Assembly: GCA_002418265.1 (NCBI GenBank)
Contig: DIDS01000009.1
Span: 1 to 64,000, forward strand
DNA length: 64,000 nucleotides
Direction: 5' to 3'
From: Acidimicrobiia bacterium UBA5794
GTDB lineage: Bacteria > Actinomycetota > Acidimicrobiia > Spongiisociales > UBA5794
The notes below the pieces were generated by a model. That model was given only the letters and a program-made list of their open reading frames with translations, was not told the DNA's origin and made no database searches. The stretch's first letter is position 1; each line of letters starts with the position of its first letter. Position numbers and translations under genes: made by a program. Below, piece by piece: positions 51,255 through 61,369 of the stretch.

Positions 51255-51523
51255 CCAATCTCTTCCCTTATTAGGCGCCGGAGTATCTCAAAATGACACG
51301 CCGACTCGTTGTTGTGAGCTTCTACTCAAATTGTCTTTGTGAAGGATCCGGGAGACCCAGATCCGTATTGTTTAGTCGGTTCCCCGAGCAATAGGATCTC
51401 CGGTCCATTCAGGAAACACTCCGACGGAGGAGGATAAGGGGGTGATAGGCCCGTAAATCCGGTCTCACGAAAGCCAGAAGTCGCAGCGCCAGGGTGTCGT
51501 CACACCTCTGGTACCTTCGGGTC

Positions 51524-52072
51524 ATGACACAGATCTACTTCACCACCGAACCCGATGCCAACGCCCTCCTCGACAAAGACGCCTATGCGCTGATTGTGGG
51601 GCTGACGCTGTATCAGCAGATTCCGACCGAGAAAGCGTTTGCCGGTCCCTATATCCTGCGTGATCGCCTTGGCGGTGTGCTTGACGCGGCAACCGTCGCC
51701 GACATGGATCCCGACAGACTCGAAGAGATCTTCCGTGAGGTGCCAGCGATCCATCGATTCCCATCCAACATGGCACAGCGGGTCCAGGCGGTGTCCCAGT
51801 TCATCGTGGACCAGTACGGAGGCGATGCGTCTGGCATCTGGGCCGACGCCAGGACGGCTGACCAGCTTCATGAGCGACTTCTCGCCATCCCCGGTTTCGG
51901 TGATTACAAGGCTCGGTTGACCATTGGTGTGCTTGCAACCCACTATGGAGTCAAGCCACGAGGGTTCACCAAGTACATGCCTGACTGGCCCTCGATCGTC
52001 GACATCAAGAAGCCTGAAGACCTTGCCGAGCTCAAGGTGCGCAAGAAGGCGTGGAAGGCCGCCAAGGCTTGA
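51524..52072 (+). CDS. HhH-GPD base-excision repair protein
   Basis: 182 residues; ATG at 51524 is preferred over an in-frame start 30 bp upstream. The helix-hairpin-helix pattern is RLLAIPGFGDYKARLTIGVL near residue 127 with the HhH glycine loop PGFG. The family's usual catalytic Asp is hard to place; candidates are in YMPDWPSIVD. The 269-bp region before it (51255-51523) is divergent from nirK and shows no clear motif. The short form is common in actinobacteria and has an uncertain substrate. Overlaps the next gene. Confidence 0.82.
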   Translation: MTQIYFTTEPDANALLDKDAYALIVGLTLYQQIPTEKAFAGPYILRDRLGGVLDAATVADMDPDRLEEIFREVPAIHRFPSNMAQRVQAVSQFIVDQYGGDASGIWADARTADQLHERLLAIPGFGDYKARLTIGVLATHYGVKPRGFTKYMPDWPSIVDIKKPEDLAELKVRKKAWKAAKA

Positions 52073-52716
52073 CCCACACCCTGGCACCCGTCGTTGAGCG
52101 AGTGGATCATCTGCTCTATGCCACGCCCGATGTCGAAGCGACCATCGCCGAGATCAGTGGATTGTTTGGTATCGATCCCGTCGTCGGTGGACGCCACCCG
52201 GGTCTTGGAACTCGCAACGCCCTGATCCGGCTCGGCCCTCGACGCTACTTCGAGATCATTGGTCCCGATCCCGATCGAGAGTTCGACGGCCTCCCGACGG
52301 TTGTCGGCCTCGACACACTCGAGACGCCGAGACTCGCAAGCTGGGTTGCCCACTCCGACGACCTCAGGACAACCCTCGATCTCGCTGGATCGGCCCGCAT
52401 TGATCTCGGTGACGCCGTGGACGGTACACGCGAGACAACCGACGGGGCGGTGCTGTCGTGGACCTACACGGATCCGTATCGGGATCGACTCGGAGGGGCG
52501 ATCCCCTTCTTCATCGACTGGGGTAACGGCCCACATCCAGCCGATGACCTCCCCGATGTGTGCTCCCTCACCGATCTCAGGACCGAACACCCGAATCCAG
52601 AGACCGTGCGAGCGGCGCTTCAGACGTTTCGAATCGACATGGACGTGTCGTCCGGTCCGGCGATGAGGCTCATTGCACAAATCGAAACGCCAAACGGCAC
52701 GCTGACGCTGAGCTGA
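52069..52716 (+). CDS. VOC/glyoxalase-like domain protein
   Basis: 215 residues. TTG start at 52069 overlaps the upstream stop (TTGA), following a CCAAGG site. The N-terminal motif VERVDHLLYATPDVEATIAE (residues about 8-27) and RNALIRLGPRRYFEIIGPDP match the Glyoxalase_3-type vicinal oxygen chelate fold. A metal set of His (DHLLY) and Glu (FEII) can be seen. No substrate can be inferred. Confidence 0.82.
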   Translation: MTHTLAPVVERVDHLLYATPDVEATIAEISGLFGIDPVVGGRHPGLGTRNALIRLGPRRYFEIIGPDPDREFDGLPTVVGLDTLETPRLASWVAHSDDLRTTLDLAGSARIDLGDAVDGTRETTDGAVLSWTYTDPYRDRLGGAIPFFIDWGNGPHPADDLPDVCSLTDLRTEHPNPETVRAALQTFRIDMDVSSGPAMRLIAQIETPNGTLTLS

Positions 52717-52826
52717 TCAACACCACGCAGCGAAGACCAAACACATCTGACACAGAGATGCCAGTGTGTCAATACCACGACCGAGCGAGACATCCCCATC
52801 GATGGTCGAGGTCGTAGACTTTCCGC

Positions 52827-53270
52827 ATGACCGATCCATTTCTTCAAGCCGCAGTCGACGAAGCGCGTATGGGGCTGGCCGAGGGTGGTATTCCGATCGG
52901 CTCAGTACTCGTCGTTGACGGCGACATCATCGGACGTGGGCACAATCGGCGCATCCAGAAGGGGTCGGCGATCCTCCACGGCGAGACGGATGCGCTTGAG
53001 AATGCCGGTCGTCAACCGGCGGCGGTGTATCGGCGATCAACCATCTACACGACGCTGTCACCGTGTGACATGTGTACCGGTGCCATCCTGCTCTATGGCA
53101 TACCCAGAGTCGTCATCGGGGAGAACCTCACATTCATGGGTGCCGAGGACCACCTCCGAAGCCGCGGTGTCGACGTGCGGGTACTCGACAGTCCCGAATG
53201 TGTCGACATGATGCAGTCCTTCATCACGAGCCATTCCGACCTGTGGAACGAGGACATCGGCGAGGAGTAG
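52827..53270 (+). CDS. Cytosine/nucleoside deaminase, close to yeast Fcy1 type
   Basis: 147 residues. Zinc ligands and catalytic Glu of the deaminase family: His51 and Glu53 in LHGETDALENAGR, Cys80 and Cys83 in LSPCDMCTGAILLYG. The run after it, IPRVVIGENLTFMGAED, resembles the yeast cytosine deaminase more than the E. coli CodA (which belongs to a different superfamily). It turns cytosine into uracil, or guanine/related bases in other members. Confidence 0.9.
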   Translation: MTDPFLQAAVDEARMGLAEGGIPIGSVLVVDGDIIGRGHNRRIQKGSAILHGETDALENAGRQPAAVYRRSTIYTTLSPCDMCTGAILLYGIPRVVIGENLTFMGAEDHLRSRGVDVRVLDSPECVDMMQSFITSHSDLWNEDIGEE

Positions 53271-53299
53271 CTGCACACGCGTGCGCTCGTGGTCTGTCG

Positions 53300-55105
53300 C
53301 TACTTGGAGATACCGATCCCGATCTCGAACCATTCGGGCCACGAGAGGCTCTCGACGGTGGTCATCCGAAACGCCTCGACGCCATCGATCGCGGCATCAG
53401 GTGTCCATCTGAGGATCTGACCGGTCTCGGTCGGGCCGTCGAAGGTCTCCACGAGCGTCCACCCGCCACCGACCATGACTTCAAGGTTGTGGACAGTTGA
53501 ACCCGGGGGGTTCTGATAGACCGTGAAGGCCAGTTCAGCCAACAATACGGGTTCTGGGAAGTCGTATTGAATCCATTGGGGTGCATCTGCTCCCGATGAC
53601 CAGAACGATTCCGGATCGATTGATCCGTCGAACGCGAGCTCGGGTCCCTGGCCATCCCTGCTCATCGATGCCGAGGCTTCGGGTACCTCGGAAGGAACAA
53701 CGCCAGGGCAGAACTCGTCCATCCCAGAGGCACAGTATTCGCTGACGCCACCGATGATCGTCGCCAGAACTCCGATCCCGGGGATCTCGGATGACAGAAC
53801 CGTCAACGGATTCCCCGTCAACACGACCATATCGGCGAGCTTGCCCGGCGTTAGAGACCCGACCACGTCTTCCTGACGCAGTGCGTATGCCGCATTGATC
53901 GTCATCATCGCCAAGCCCTGCTCAACAGTGACACCGCCATCGGCCATCCAATCAGGGGCCACGCACAGCGAGCCATCCTCAGCAATGTTTGACCGTGTCA
54001 CCAAACTGAACAGTTCAATGATCGGACTGACCGGAAGTAGCGACGGGTCGTCTCCGTGCCACGCCACGATCAGATCGGGGTTGGCATCGACGATCAACCC
54101 CGGTCGGTCGCCGTATTCCTTGTAGAAGTCGGTCCATCCCATATCGGCGTCGCATGCCGATGAAATCCCGAACATGGTCGGGATTATCCCGATCTCGCTG
54201 TATCTCCCCACGACTGCTTCGGTGAGGAAGGCGTTGTGCTCAATGCGGTGATGCAACACGTTCTCGCGCCCATCGAGCACCTGCTCATAGGCATCCTGGA
54301 CCACGGCGATCGCCAGATCGCCCTGCGAATGAACAATGACCTGATAGCCCGCAGCGTCTGCTTCCCCGATCAATGCCGCGAGCGTCTCAACATCATGGAA
54401 CGGCTCTTGGACAAAGTAGCCATCGAGGATCTCTTCGCTTGCCGCGATGTTTGCGCAGGACCCTCCGTCGTTGAAAAGCTTGACACCACCGATCCTGAGG
54501 CGGTCCCCGAGGACGGCAACTGGCGGATACTCCTCGTACCAGAACCCTTGGTCGATCCCACACGGATCCATACGTCCGAGATACAGACTGGTTCGCACCT
54601 TGAGCACGCCACGGTCTGAAGCATCAATGAACTGCTCGGGCCAACCCTGTTCGATGTGCGCATCACCAAGAGAGGTGATACCAACCTCGAGAGCGAGTGG
54701 CTGTCCGGCCTCGATGCCACCCATATCGGTGAGGACGTGCGTGTGTGCGTCGACGAATCCCGGGATGAGCGTGTTTCCCGCAAGATCAATGACCTGTGTG
54801 TCGGGATCGACGTAGATCGCAATCTCGTCCGCCGAACCGACCGCAGTGATCGTCTCGCCCGTGATTGCGATCGCCTCAACAGTTCCGAATTCGGGATCCA
54901 TCGTGACAACATCACCACCGGTGAAGACGATGTCTGCAGATCCAACAGTCGACGGGATCACGGAGGTTGTGGAGGAATCCGGCGCCACCCATGTCGAGGT
55001 CGTTTCCGTCGCGGCGCCAACGATGGTCGTCGTCGGGGTTGAGTTGCTCGTGCACGACGCAACGACGAGTGCCAAGACCGCCGCCACTGTGCCCCGATTT
55101 CTCAC
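53300..55105 (-). CDS. Exported lipoprotein amidohydrolase (YtcJ-like) with a C-terminal sugar-binding-like domain
   Basis: 601 residues. Signal peptide with lipobox VVASC near residue 18. An amidohydrolase_3 fold follows: metal-binding HTH in GFVDAHTHVL near residue 120, YQVIVHSQGDLAI, HRIEHNAFL and VAWHGDDPS. The Thr/Asp metal end is LTPGKLADMVVLTGNPLTVL. The last 120 residues look like an F5/8-type C (discoidin) domain (PQWIQYDFPEPVLLAELAFT, RWTPDAAIDGVEAFRMTTVE). Most YtcJ-type enzymes are cytoplasmic, so a surface form with a binding domain is unusual. Substrate unknown. Confidence 0.85.
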   Translation of the reverse strand: MRNRGTVAAVLALVVASCTSNSTPTTTIVGAATETTSTWVAPDSSTTSVIPSTVGSADIVFTGGDVVTMDPEFGTVEAIAITGETITAVGSADEIAIYVDPDTQVIDLAGNTLIPGFVDAHTHVLTDMGGIEAGQPLALEVGITSLGDAHIEQGWPEQFIDASDRGVLKVRTSLYLGRMDPCGIDQGFWYEEYPPVAVLGDRLRIGGVKLFNDGGSCANIAASEEILDGYFVQEPFHDVETLAALIGEADAAGYQVIVHSQGDLAIAVVQDAYEQVLDGRENVLHHRIEHNAFLTEAVVGRYSEIGIIPTMFGISSACDADMGWTDFYKEYGDRPGLIVDANPDLIVAWHGDDPSLLPVSPIIELFSLVTRSNIAEDGSLCVAPDWMADGGVTVEQGLAMMTINAAYALRQEDVVGSLTPGKLADMVVLTGNPLTVLSSEIPGIGVLATIIGGVSEYCASGMDEFCPGVVPSEVPEASASMSRDGQGPELAFDGSIDPESFWSSGADAPQWIQYDFPEPVLLAELAFTVYQNPPGSTVHNLEVMVGGGWTLVETFDGPTETGQILRWTPDAAIDGVEAFRMTTVESLSWPEWFEIGIGISK

Positions 55106-55171
55106 AGCGGCAGGCTAGTGGCCCGTTCCCCCGCGGTGGTGTCGTGTTCTGCCGCAAGCTATCGTCGCGCA

Positions 55172-56362
55172 ATGCCAGAGTCGATGACACTCACCCCCGA
55201 AACACGGGAACTCATCGACACACGCGAGTGGTCAAAGCTGTGGCAGCCAGCGGGTGACATCGCTCTCACCAACCATGGCTCCTTTGGGCGAACCTTTCGG
55301 GCTGTACGGACACTGCACGCCTCGATCGAGGTTGAGACTGATACCGATCCTGCACGATTCTTCCGCTACGACCATCACGACGAGATAGAAGCGGCAGCCG
55401 ATGCAATCGGGAGATTCCTCGGTATGCCAGCGGATCAGGCTGCGGCATTCACCCACAACGCAAGCACGGCTGTCCTTGAGGCGGCAGCCGCATACGCAAC
55501 ACCGCAAGGTCCGATTCTCACGACCAGCCTCGGGTATGGAGGCATTCGGTACGGCCTGGTTGGACTCGCTCCACGGCTCGCAACCAGCTACGAGGAAGTC
55601 GAGCTCGATTCGATCGATGATGCAGCAATGGTCAGCAACACCGTGTTGGAGGCAGTCGAGCGATATACCCCATCAGTGATCGTCTTGGACCAGATCTCGT
55701 CGGCAACCGCCATGAGGCTGCCTGTCGAAGCAATGATCCCGGCAATCCAAGCATCGTCACCCGAGACTCGCATCGTGATCGATGCGGCCCATGCTGCTGG
55801 GATGGAACGAAACCCCGTTGTCGCTGGCGCTGATGCGTGGGTGTCGAACCTCCACAAATGGGTCTGTGCGTCCACCGGAGCTGCTGTCATCGTGACCGAA
55901 CGAGGATCGGATCTGGCGCCAGCCTTTCGCTCCTGGACCGGTGACGATCCCTTCCCCCGTTCCTTCACCTGGATCGGCACCGACGCAAAGGCTGCATATC
56001 TCTCAGCACCACTGGCGACCGAGATCATGGACCGTTTGATCGCCGCTGACCTTGATGGACACATCACAGGACTCCTCGACGAGGTGGGAGACCACCTTGC
56101 CGAAACATGGAACGTGGCTGCCGACCCCCGACCCGACGGCATGGCAGCACCGTGGATGCGCCCCATCGAGGTACCCATCCGTTCGCTCACTCAGGACGAA
56201 CTCAACGGGGCATCCCTCATCGTGCGGGACCAGCTCAAGACCGACGTCATCTTCACCCAGTTCCAAGGATCGACGTTTCTCCGCCTGTCGGCGCACGGCT
56301 ACAACAAGCTCGGAGACTACGAACGCCTCGCGAAGGTTCCGTCGGTGCTTTCCAGCTATTGA
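55172..56362 (+). CDS. Class V aminotransferase, isopenicillin-N-epimerase-like
   Basis: 396 residues. ATG at 55172 (the next ATG is four codons later); no ribosome site stands out. The PLP lysine is Lys229 in VSNLHKWVCASTGAA. LTNHGSFGRTFRAVRTLHAS is the typical entry of the IPNS-epimerase-like branch, and VIDAAHAAGM near residue 207 is the PLP-Asp motif. The actual reaction is unknown: members include epimerases, cysteine lyases and selenocysteine-type enzymes. Confidence 0.85.
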   Translation: MPESMTLTPETRELIDTREWSKLWQPAGDIALTNHGSFGRTFRAVRTLHASIEVETDTDPARFFRYDHHDEIEAAADAIGRFLGMPADQAAAFTHNASTAVLEAAAAYATPQGPILTTSLGYGGIRYGLVGLAPRLATSYEEVELDSIDDAAMVSNTVLEAVERYTPSVIVLDQISSATAMRLPVEAMIPAIQASSPETRIVIDAAHAAGMERNPVVAGADAWVSNLHKWVCASTGAAVIVTERGSDLAPAFRSWTGDDPFPRSFTWIGTDAKAAYLSAPLATEIMDRLIAADLDGHITGLLDEVGDHLAETWNVAADPRPDGMAAPWMRPIEVPIRSLTQDELNGASLIVRDQLKTDVIFTQFQGSTFLRLSAHGYNKLGDYERLAKVPSVLSSY

Positions 56363-56401
56363 TCACCGGACGAGGGCAGTCCGCGACGATACGATGCGCC
56401 C

Positions 56402-58981
56402 ATGCCCAAGACGCTGCCTACCGGCCTTGTGACCTACCTCTTCACCGACATTGAGGGCTCGACTCGGCTTCTGCACAGGGTCGGAGACCGATACGCGGAT
56501 CTCCTTGACGCCCATCACAACATTATTCGCAGGGCGATCACCGACCATAACGGTGTGGAGCTGCGAACAGAGGGCGATGCATTTTTTGCAGTGTTCACCA
56601 CGATCGAAGACGGGACGTCAGCAGCCGTCAAAGCCCAGCGAGACATCGCTTCCGACCCGGGCCTCTCATCGGAGGGTGTCAAGGTCCGAATGGGGATCCA
56701 CTGTGGTGAGTCAACGCTCGGCGGGGACAACTACACGGGCATCGACGTCCACATCGCGGCACGAGTCGCAAACGCGGCGAACGGTGGACAGATTCTCGTG
56801 ACCGATCCGATCGCCCATACGACCGTGATGTCGAGCGTCTCATTTGTCGACCTCGGCGGATTCTGGCTCAAGGACATCGAAGAGCCGACGAACCTTCATG
56901 CTGTGATTGCAGACGGCGTCGAACTCAGCACGGCACCGCCGAACGCCGCCAACACCCACCCGCGGAACGCACCTCGCGATCTATCGTCGTTCATTGGGCG
57001 AGACAGGGAGATTTCCCACGCCCTTGAGATCTTGGATTCCAGCCGAGTGATCGTCCTCACAGGGCCGGGAGGTACGGGCAAGACCAGGCTCGCCATCAAG
57101 ATCGCGACACTCGCCTCAAACAAGTTCCGGGACGGTGCTTTCTTCGTCCCCCTCGCTGGCATCACTGACCCCGAGTCCGTGCCAAACAGTCTGATCAACG
57201 CTCTTGGGTTCCCTGCATCCGACGCGTCTGTCTCGCCAATCGAGAACGTCGATCGTTACCTGCGCGATCGAAACGCCTTACTCATCGTCGACAACTGCGA
57301 ACACATTCTCACCGCAATGCCTCACCTCCAAGCAGTCCTCGCTGCATCCCCCAAAACGAAGGTATTGGCCACATCGAGAACTCCACTTGGGCTGCGTGGC
57401 GAACGCGACATCGCCATCCCACCACTCGACATTGCATCGACCGCGACACAGCTTTTCGTTGACAGGGCAACCGAAGTGAATGCGTCCTTCGCTCTCGACG
57501 AGTCGAATGCTGGTGCTGTGAGACAGCTCGTCGCCCGTCTCGACGGTCTACCGCTCGCGATTGAGCTCGCGGCGTCTCGGGCACGGATGATGTCTCCTGA
57601 GTCCATTCTCGCAACACTCGATCCGCTTGCACTTACCAGTGGCTCGACCTCAGGACGACGCGAACAGACACTTGCTGACACCATCCGTTGGAGCTACGAG
57701 TTGCTCACTGACGCGGAGCAGGCGCTGATGAGGAGAATGGCCGCGTTTCCTGCGGGTGCCGACATCAAACACATTGACGAGGTCTGCCGACCGAGCGAAG
57801 ACCTTGGCCTCGATCTCATCAACGGTATCGGTCGACTCGTGGAACACAGCCTCATCGTCAGCGACGACACGCATGGCACACCGCGGTTTCGGATGCTTGA
57901 AACCATACGTGAGTTTTCGGTTCGTCGCCTTGACGAATCGTCCGAGAGCGACGAGATCCGGAACCGCCACACCGCGACGTTCCTCGCGTTCCTTGAATCG
58001 GTCAATCCACATCTTGAAGGACCAGATTCGGCTCGGTGGATGGATATTCTCGAAGTCGAGAACGTCAACATCCAGACCGCTTTCGATCATGCCGTTGCCA
58101 CAGGTGATGCTGAAACAGCGCAACGCATCGTTGCATTGGCATGGCGTTTCTGGCAGACGCGCGGGCATCTGATCGCAGGAGCCGCAGCTGCACGGGCCGC
58201 ACTCGCTCTCGATGGCTCCCCGCTCATCGTCAGGGCAGGTGCGATCGATGCCGCCGGCAGCATCGCGTATTGGATGGGTGACAGCGCGATGACCCGAGCA
58301 CACTACGAGAATGCCGTCGCGCTCAGGAAAGAGGCTGGCATCACCGACGGTCTCGCCAGAGCCCTCTACAACCTGTCGTTTCCGGTCTCAGACGAAAATG
58401 GAGTGGAAGCAAGCACAGCACTGCTTGATGAGGCGCTCGTTCTCGCGTTGGACGCGGGCGATCGTCAGCTCACTGTCTTGCTGCACATGTCACTCTCTCG
58501 GTCGTGGCTGCGTGAGTCGCCGGAGCAAGCCATCAAGCACGCCGACGACGCAATCGCGGGTAGCGATGAAGACGGCGACCCGATCACCGCGGCGTGGGCG
58601 TTGAATCTGAGAGGTGTGGCGCACCACCTCGCTGGCAACGAGCGAGCAGCAACTGCTGACATCAAACACGCACTCGGAGTCTTCTTGTCACTCGGAGACC
58701 TCTCCGGTATCGCAGTACAACTCACGTGCCTCGCCGAGATAGCGCGAACGGCAGGCGACGATGAGTCGGCGCTGTTTCTCGTTGGAGGTGTCAAGTCTCT
58801 TCGGGCAGCAACAGGTTTGGGGATCAACACCGCCATTGACAACACTCTACGGGAGTTCACGCCTGCCACAGATGTCGCCGCACTCCCCGACCGCCTGGTT
58901 GCCGTCCACGACCGGGGCTTCGCCGCTGACCTCGACGAGGTGACATCGGTAGCGTTGGCGTGGGAGCCGCCGATCGGGTAA
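56402..58981 (+). CDS. Adenylate-cyclase-domain / NB-ARC-type ATPase signalling protein
   Basis: 859 residues. Class III cyclase domain at residues about 8-175: the metal Asp in VTYLFTDIEGSTRLL and the second in LRTEGDAFFAVF. Then an AAA/NB-ARC ATPase with Walker A GPGGTGKT near residue 222 and LLIVDNCEHIL as Walker B. Helical TPR-like repeats fill residues about 560-860. It lacks the C-terminal LuxR helix-turn-helix often found here. It may make cAMP under control of a nucleotide-driven sensor. The cNMP-binding kinase at 43425 is a possible receiver. Confidence 0.88.
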   Translation: MPKTLPTGLVTYLFTDIEGSTRLLHRVGDRYADLLDAHHNIIRRAITDHNGVELRTEGDAFFAVFTTIEDGTSAAVKAQRDIASDPGLSSEGVKVRMGIHCGESTLGGDNYTGIDVHIAARVANAANGGQILVTDPIAHTTVMSSVSFVDLGGFWLKDIEEPTNLHAVIADGVELSTAPPNAANTHPRNAPRDLSSFIGRDREISHALEILDSSRVIVLTGPGGTGKTRLAIKIATLASNKFRDGAFFVPLAGITDPESVPNSLINALGFPASDASVSPIENVDRYLRDRNALLIVDNCEHILTAMPHLQAVLAASPKTKVLATSRTPLGLRGERDIAIPPLDIASTATQLFVDRATEVNASFALDESNAGAVRQLVARLDGLPLAIELAASRARMMSPESILATLDPLALTSGSTSGRREQTLADTIRWSYELLTDAEQALMRRMAAFPAGADIKHIDEVCRPSEDLGLDLINGIGRLVEHSLIVSDDTHGTPRFRMLETIREFSVRRLDESSESDEIRNRHTATFLAFLESVNPHLEGPDSARWMDILEVENVNIQTAFDHAVATGDAETAQRIVALAWRFWQTRGHLIAGAAAARAALALDGSPLIVRAGAIDAAGSIAYWMGDSAMTRAHYENAVALRKEAGITDGLARALYNLSFPVSDENGVEASTALLDEALVLALDAGDRQLTVLLHMSLSRSWLRESPEQAIKHADDAIAGSDEDGDPITAAWALNLRGVAHHLAGNERAATADIKHALGVFLSLGDLSGIAVQLTCLAEIARTAGDDESALFLVGGVKSLRAATGLGINTAIDNTLREFTPATDVAALPDRLVAVHDRGFAADLDEVTSVALAWEPPIG

Positions 58982-59015
58982 AAGGCTTGCGAGACCTTCA
59001 CACCGACACCAAACG

Positions 59016-60659
59016 TCACCGATCCACCGAATTGGTGGCGACTGCAATCGCATTGAGAAACACTTCACCGTACGTCGCGAGCTTGACTGCGCCAACACCC
59101 GAAATTGCAAGAAATTCAGATGCCGATGTTGGACGGGTTTCAGCCATCTCTCGAAGAGTGGCGTCATTGAAGACCTGGTATGCCGGCGCATTCTTCGCGT
59201 CGGCAATTCGTTTCCGGAGCCCGCGAAGTTCTTCGAACAGATCAACAGCAGCGGGATCAAGATCGACTGTTGGTGCAACAGTGCGCCGAGCGCTTGGTGC
59301 TGTCACGGAACGGAGGTCGATACCGAAATCGGTGCAGTTGTCACAGCTCGACTCGCACTCGTCCATCCGTTCGCCAAAGTACCACGCAAGGCCCATGTGG
59401 CGGCATCGATGCCCTTCGGCGAACCGGTACATCAGGCGGACGTGCTGCTGCTGGGACCGCTTGTCGTCGCTTCCCGACACCATCCGTTCGAGTTGGATCA
59501 CATCGGCCCATGAGTAGAACAGGTAGCAGTCCGCGTCGAGTCCGTCGCGGCCCGCGCGTCCGATCTCCTGGTAGTAGCCCTCGATCGATTTGGGCATGTC
59601 TCGATGGATGACGAACCGAACGTTTGATTTGTCGATACCCATTCCGAAGGCGATCGTTGCACACACGACGTCGATGTCGTCTCGGATGAATTCGTCCTGG
59701 ATCCGAGTCCTGTCATCGGATTCCATACCGGCGTGATACGAACCAGCCTTGATCCCGAGAGAGCGGAGGTATGCAGCCGTCGAGTCGGCGCTCTTGCGCG
59801 ACAGTGTGTAGATGATCCCCGACTCGCCTTTGCGATCAAGACAGATTTTTCCGATCGAGTCCTTCACCTTGATTCGCTCGGCTCCGTCACCGCCCTTCTT
59901 GAAAACGTGAATCCTCAGGTTGGGACGAAAGAACGACGTGTTCACCATGCGTGGATCCTCAAGGTGAAGCTGTTCGACGATGTCTCGTTGGACCCGTTCG
60001 GTCGCGGTCGCCGTCAGCGCAAGAACCGGCGTCCTCCAACGTGTCTTGATGTCAGCAAACTGACGGTACGCAGGTCGGAAATCGTGACCCCATTGTGAGA
60101 TGCAATGTGCCTCATCGACAGCAACGAGACGGAGATCGGTCTGATCCAACACCGGTCCGAGTGAGGCGACAAGGCCCTCGGGAGCTGCATATACGAGTTG
60201 GTATTCGCCTCGCTTGAGCCGCTCGATGCGATCACTCCGCACATCAAGGTCGATGCTGGAGTTGAGGAAGGTTGCAGCAATACCGACCTCATGTGCAGCG
60301 TCAACCTGGTCCTTCATGAGTGCGATGAGTGGGGAGACCACCAGCGTCGTGCCACCGATCAGCCTCGATGCGAGTTGGTAGGTCAGCGACTTGCCCGATC
60401 CCGTTGGCATGACTGCCAGGCAGTCCTTCGACGCCAGTGCTGCTTCGATCACATCACGTTGGCCGGCGCGAAATTCGTCGTATCCAAACGTGTCCTTGAG
60501 CTCTCGCAAGAGCGTCGCGTCGTCCACCACGACGGGATCACGGTCCGGAATCAGCCTCGCTTGTTGCCCAACGGGTGATGTCTGTGCCTGAGCGTCATCG
60601 CCAATCTCAGTTGCAAGACCGGCCCAATAGGCATCATCGAATTCGTCGCCAGAAGTCAT
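59016..60659 (-). CDS. recQ: RecQ DNA helicase
   Basis: 547 residues. Walker A MPTGSGKS at 84-91, DEAHCISQWGHDFRPAY near 177, FGMGIDKSNVRFVIHRDMP and QEIGRAGRDG for motifs V and VI. The zinc site shows four Cys (GHRCRHMG and DECESSCDNC). A C-terminal HRDC domain is present (EELRGLRKRIADAKNAPAYQ, ISGVGAVKLATYG). The winged-helix part is short, which is common in this branch. It unwinds DNA 3' to 5' in recombinational repair. It converges with the cyclase gene. Confidence 0.95.
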   Translation of the reverse strand: MTSGDEFDDAYWAGLATEIGDDAQAQTSPVGQQARLIPDRDPVVVDDATLLRELKDTFGYDEFRAGQRDVIEAALASKDCLAVMPTGSGKSLTYQLASRLIGGTTLVVSPLIALMKDQVDAAHEVGIAATFLNSSIDLDVRSDRIERLKRGEYQLVYAAPEGLVASLGPVLDQTDLRLVAVDEAHCISQWGHDFRPAYRQFADIKTRWRTPVLALTATATERVQRDIVEQLHLEDPRMVNTSFFRPNLRIHVFKKGGDGAERIKVKDSIGKICLDRKGESGIIYTLSRKSADSTAAYLRSLGIKAGSYHAGMESDDRTRIQDEFIRDDIDVVCATIAFGMGIDKSNVRFVIHRDMPKSIEGYYQEIGRAGRDGLDADCYLFYSWADVIQLERMVSGSDDKRSQQQHVRLMYRFAEGHRCRHMGLAWYFGERMDECESSCDNCTDFGIDLRSVTAPSARRTVAPTVDLDPAAVDLFEELRGLRKRIADAKNAPAYQVFNDATLREMAETRPTSASEFLAISGVGAVKLATYGEVFLNAIAVATNSVDR

Positions 60660-60712
60660 CGAGCGAGCATACGTCAGGCGAGGCGTCTCCCACGCGGAAA
60701 CGTTTCTGGTCG

Positions 60713-61258
60713 TCAGTGATCGTCAATCGAGATCTGGAGTTCGCCGTACTCAAATTGGGCCTTGAACTCGATCTCATCGTCACCGTGGTCGTTCTGCTTG
60801 AACTTGACCTTGACCTCTTCGGGACCGCTGTGTTCGATCTCCACCTTCCACCCGGGGTTCGGCACGGCACCCGAAAACGTCACGGATTGGTCACTGATCG
60901 CGATCCGTACCGTGCCGCCGTCGGTGCTGTAGGTCTTGGTGGAAGTCGTCGGCTGGGTCGTCACAGGCGAGGGGGGAGGTACCGGAGCCATGGTCGATCC
61001 GATCGTCTCAGAAATCGGTGGTATGACGGTCTCCGAGGATGTTGCCGGCACGGTTGTGGAAACCGTCGACGACGCCGTTGCTGATTGGATCGTTGTTGAT
61101 ACCGTGTCGACGGCAAGGGCGGCAGCGGTCGGCGAACCAAGAGCCGTTGGCTTCTCCGTGACCTGTGAACGCACACTACTGACAGCGGCGCCGGCGATCA
61201 CGACCGAGACGATGGTCGCACCGATCCAGGCGATCGAAAGTCCAAGTCCTCGTCTCAT
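60713..61258 (-). CDS. Membrane-anchored protein with Ser/Thr stalk, unknown function
   Basis: 181 residues from the ATG at 61258 (an upstream frame adds nine codons). One N-terminal membrane helix (LGLSIAWIGATIVSVVIAGA), a 75-residue Ser/Thr/Val stalk, and a C-terminal beta-rich domain (TVRIAISDQSVTFSGAVPNP, then KVEIEHSGPEEVKVKFKQND). It faces the outside. Next to the RR/HK pair but on the other strand; no family recognised. Confidence 0.72.
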   Translation of the reverse strand: MRRGLGLSIAWIGATIVSVVIAGAAVSSVRSQVTEKPTALGSPTAAALAVDTVSTTIQSATASSTVSTTVPATSSETVIPPISETIGSTMAPVPPPSPVTTQPTTSTKTYSTDGGTVRIAISDQSVTFSGAVPNPGWKVEIEHSGPEEVKVKFKQNDHGDDEIEFKAQFEYGELQISIDDH

Positions 61259-61369
61259 GCCCACAGTCTCCCCCGAGATCACCACTATTGAGCTAACTGC
61301 TGGTTAACGGTGCACCATGTGTTGGGTAACCAAGAGTCCGGAGGCAATCTGGCTCGGTAACGTGGTGTC

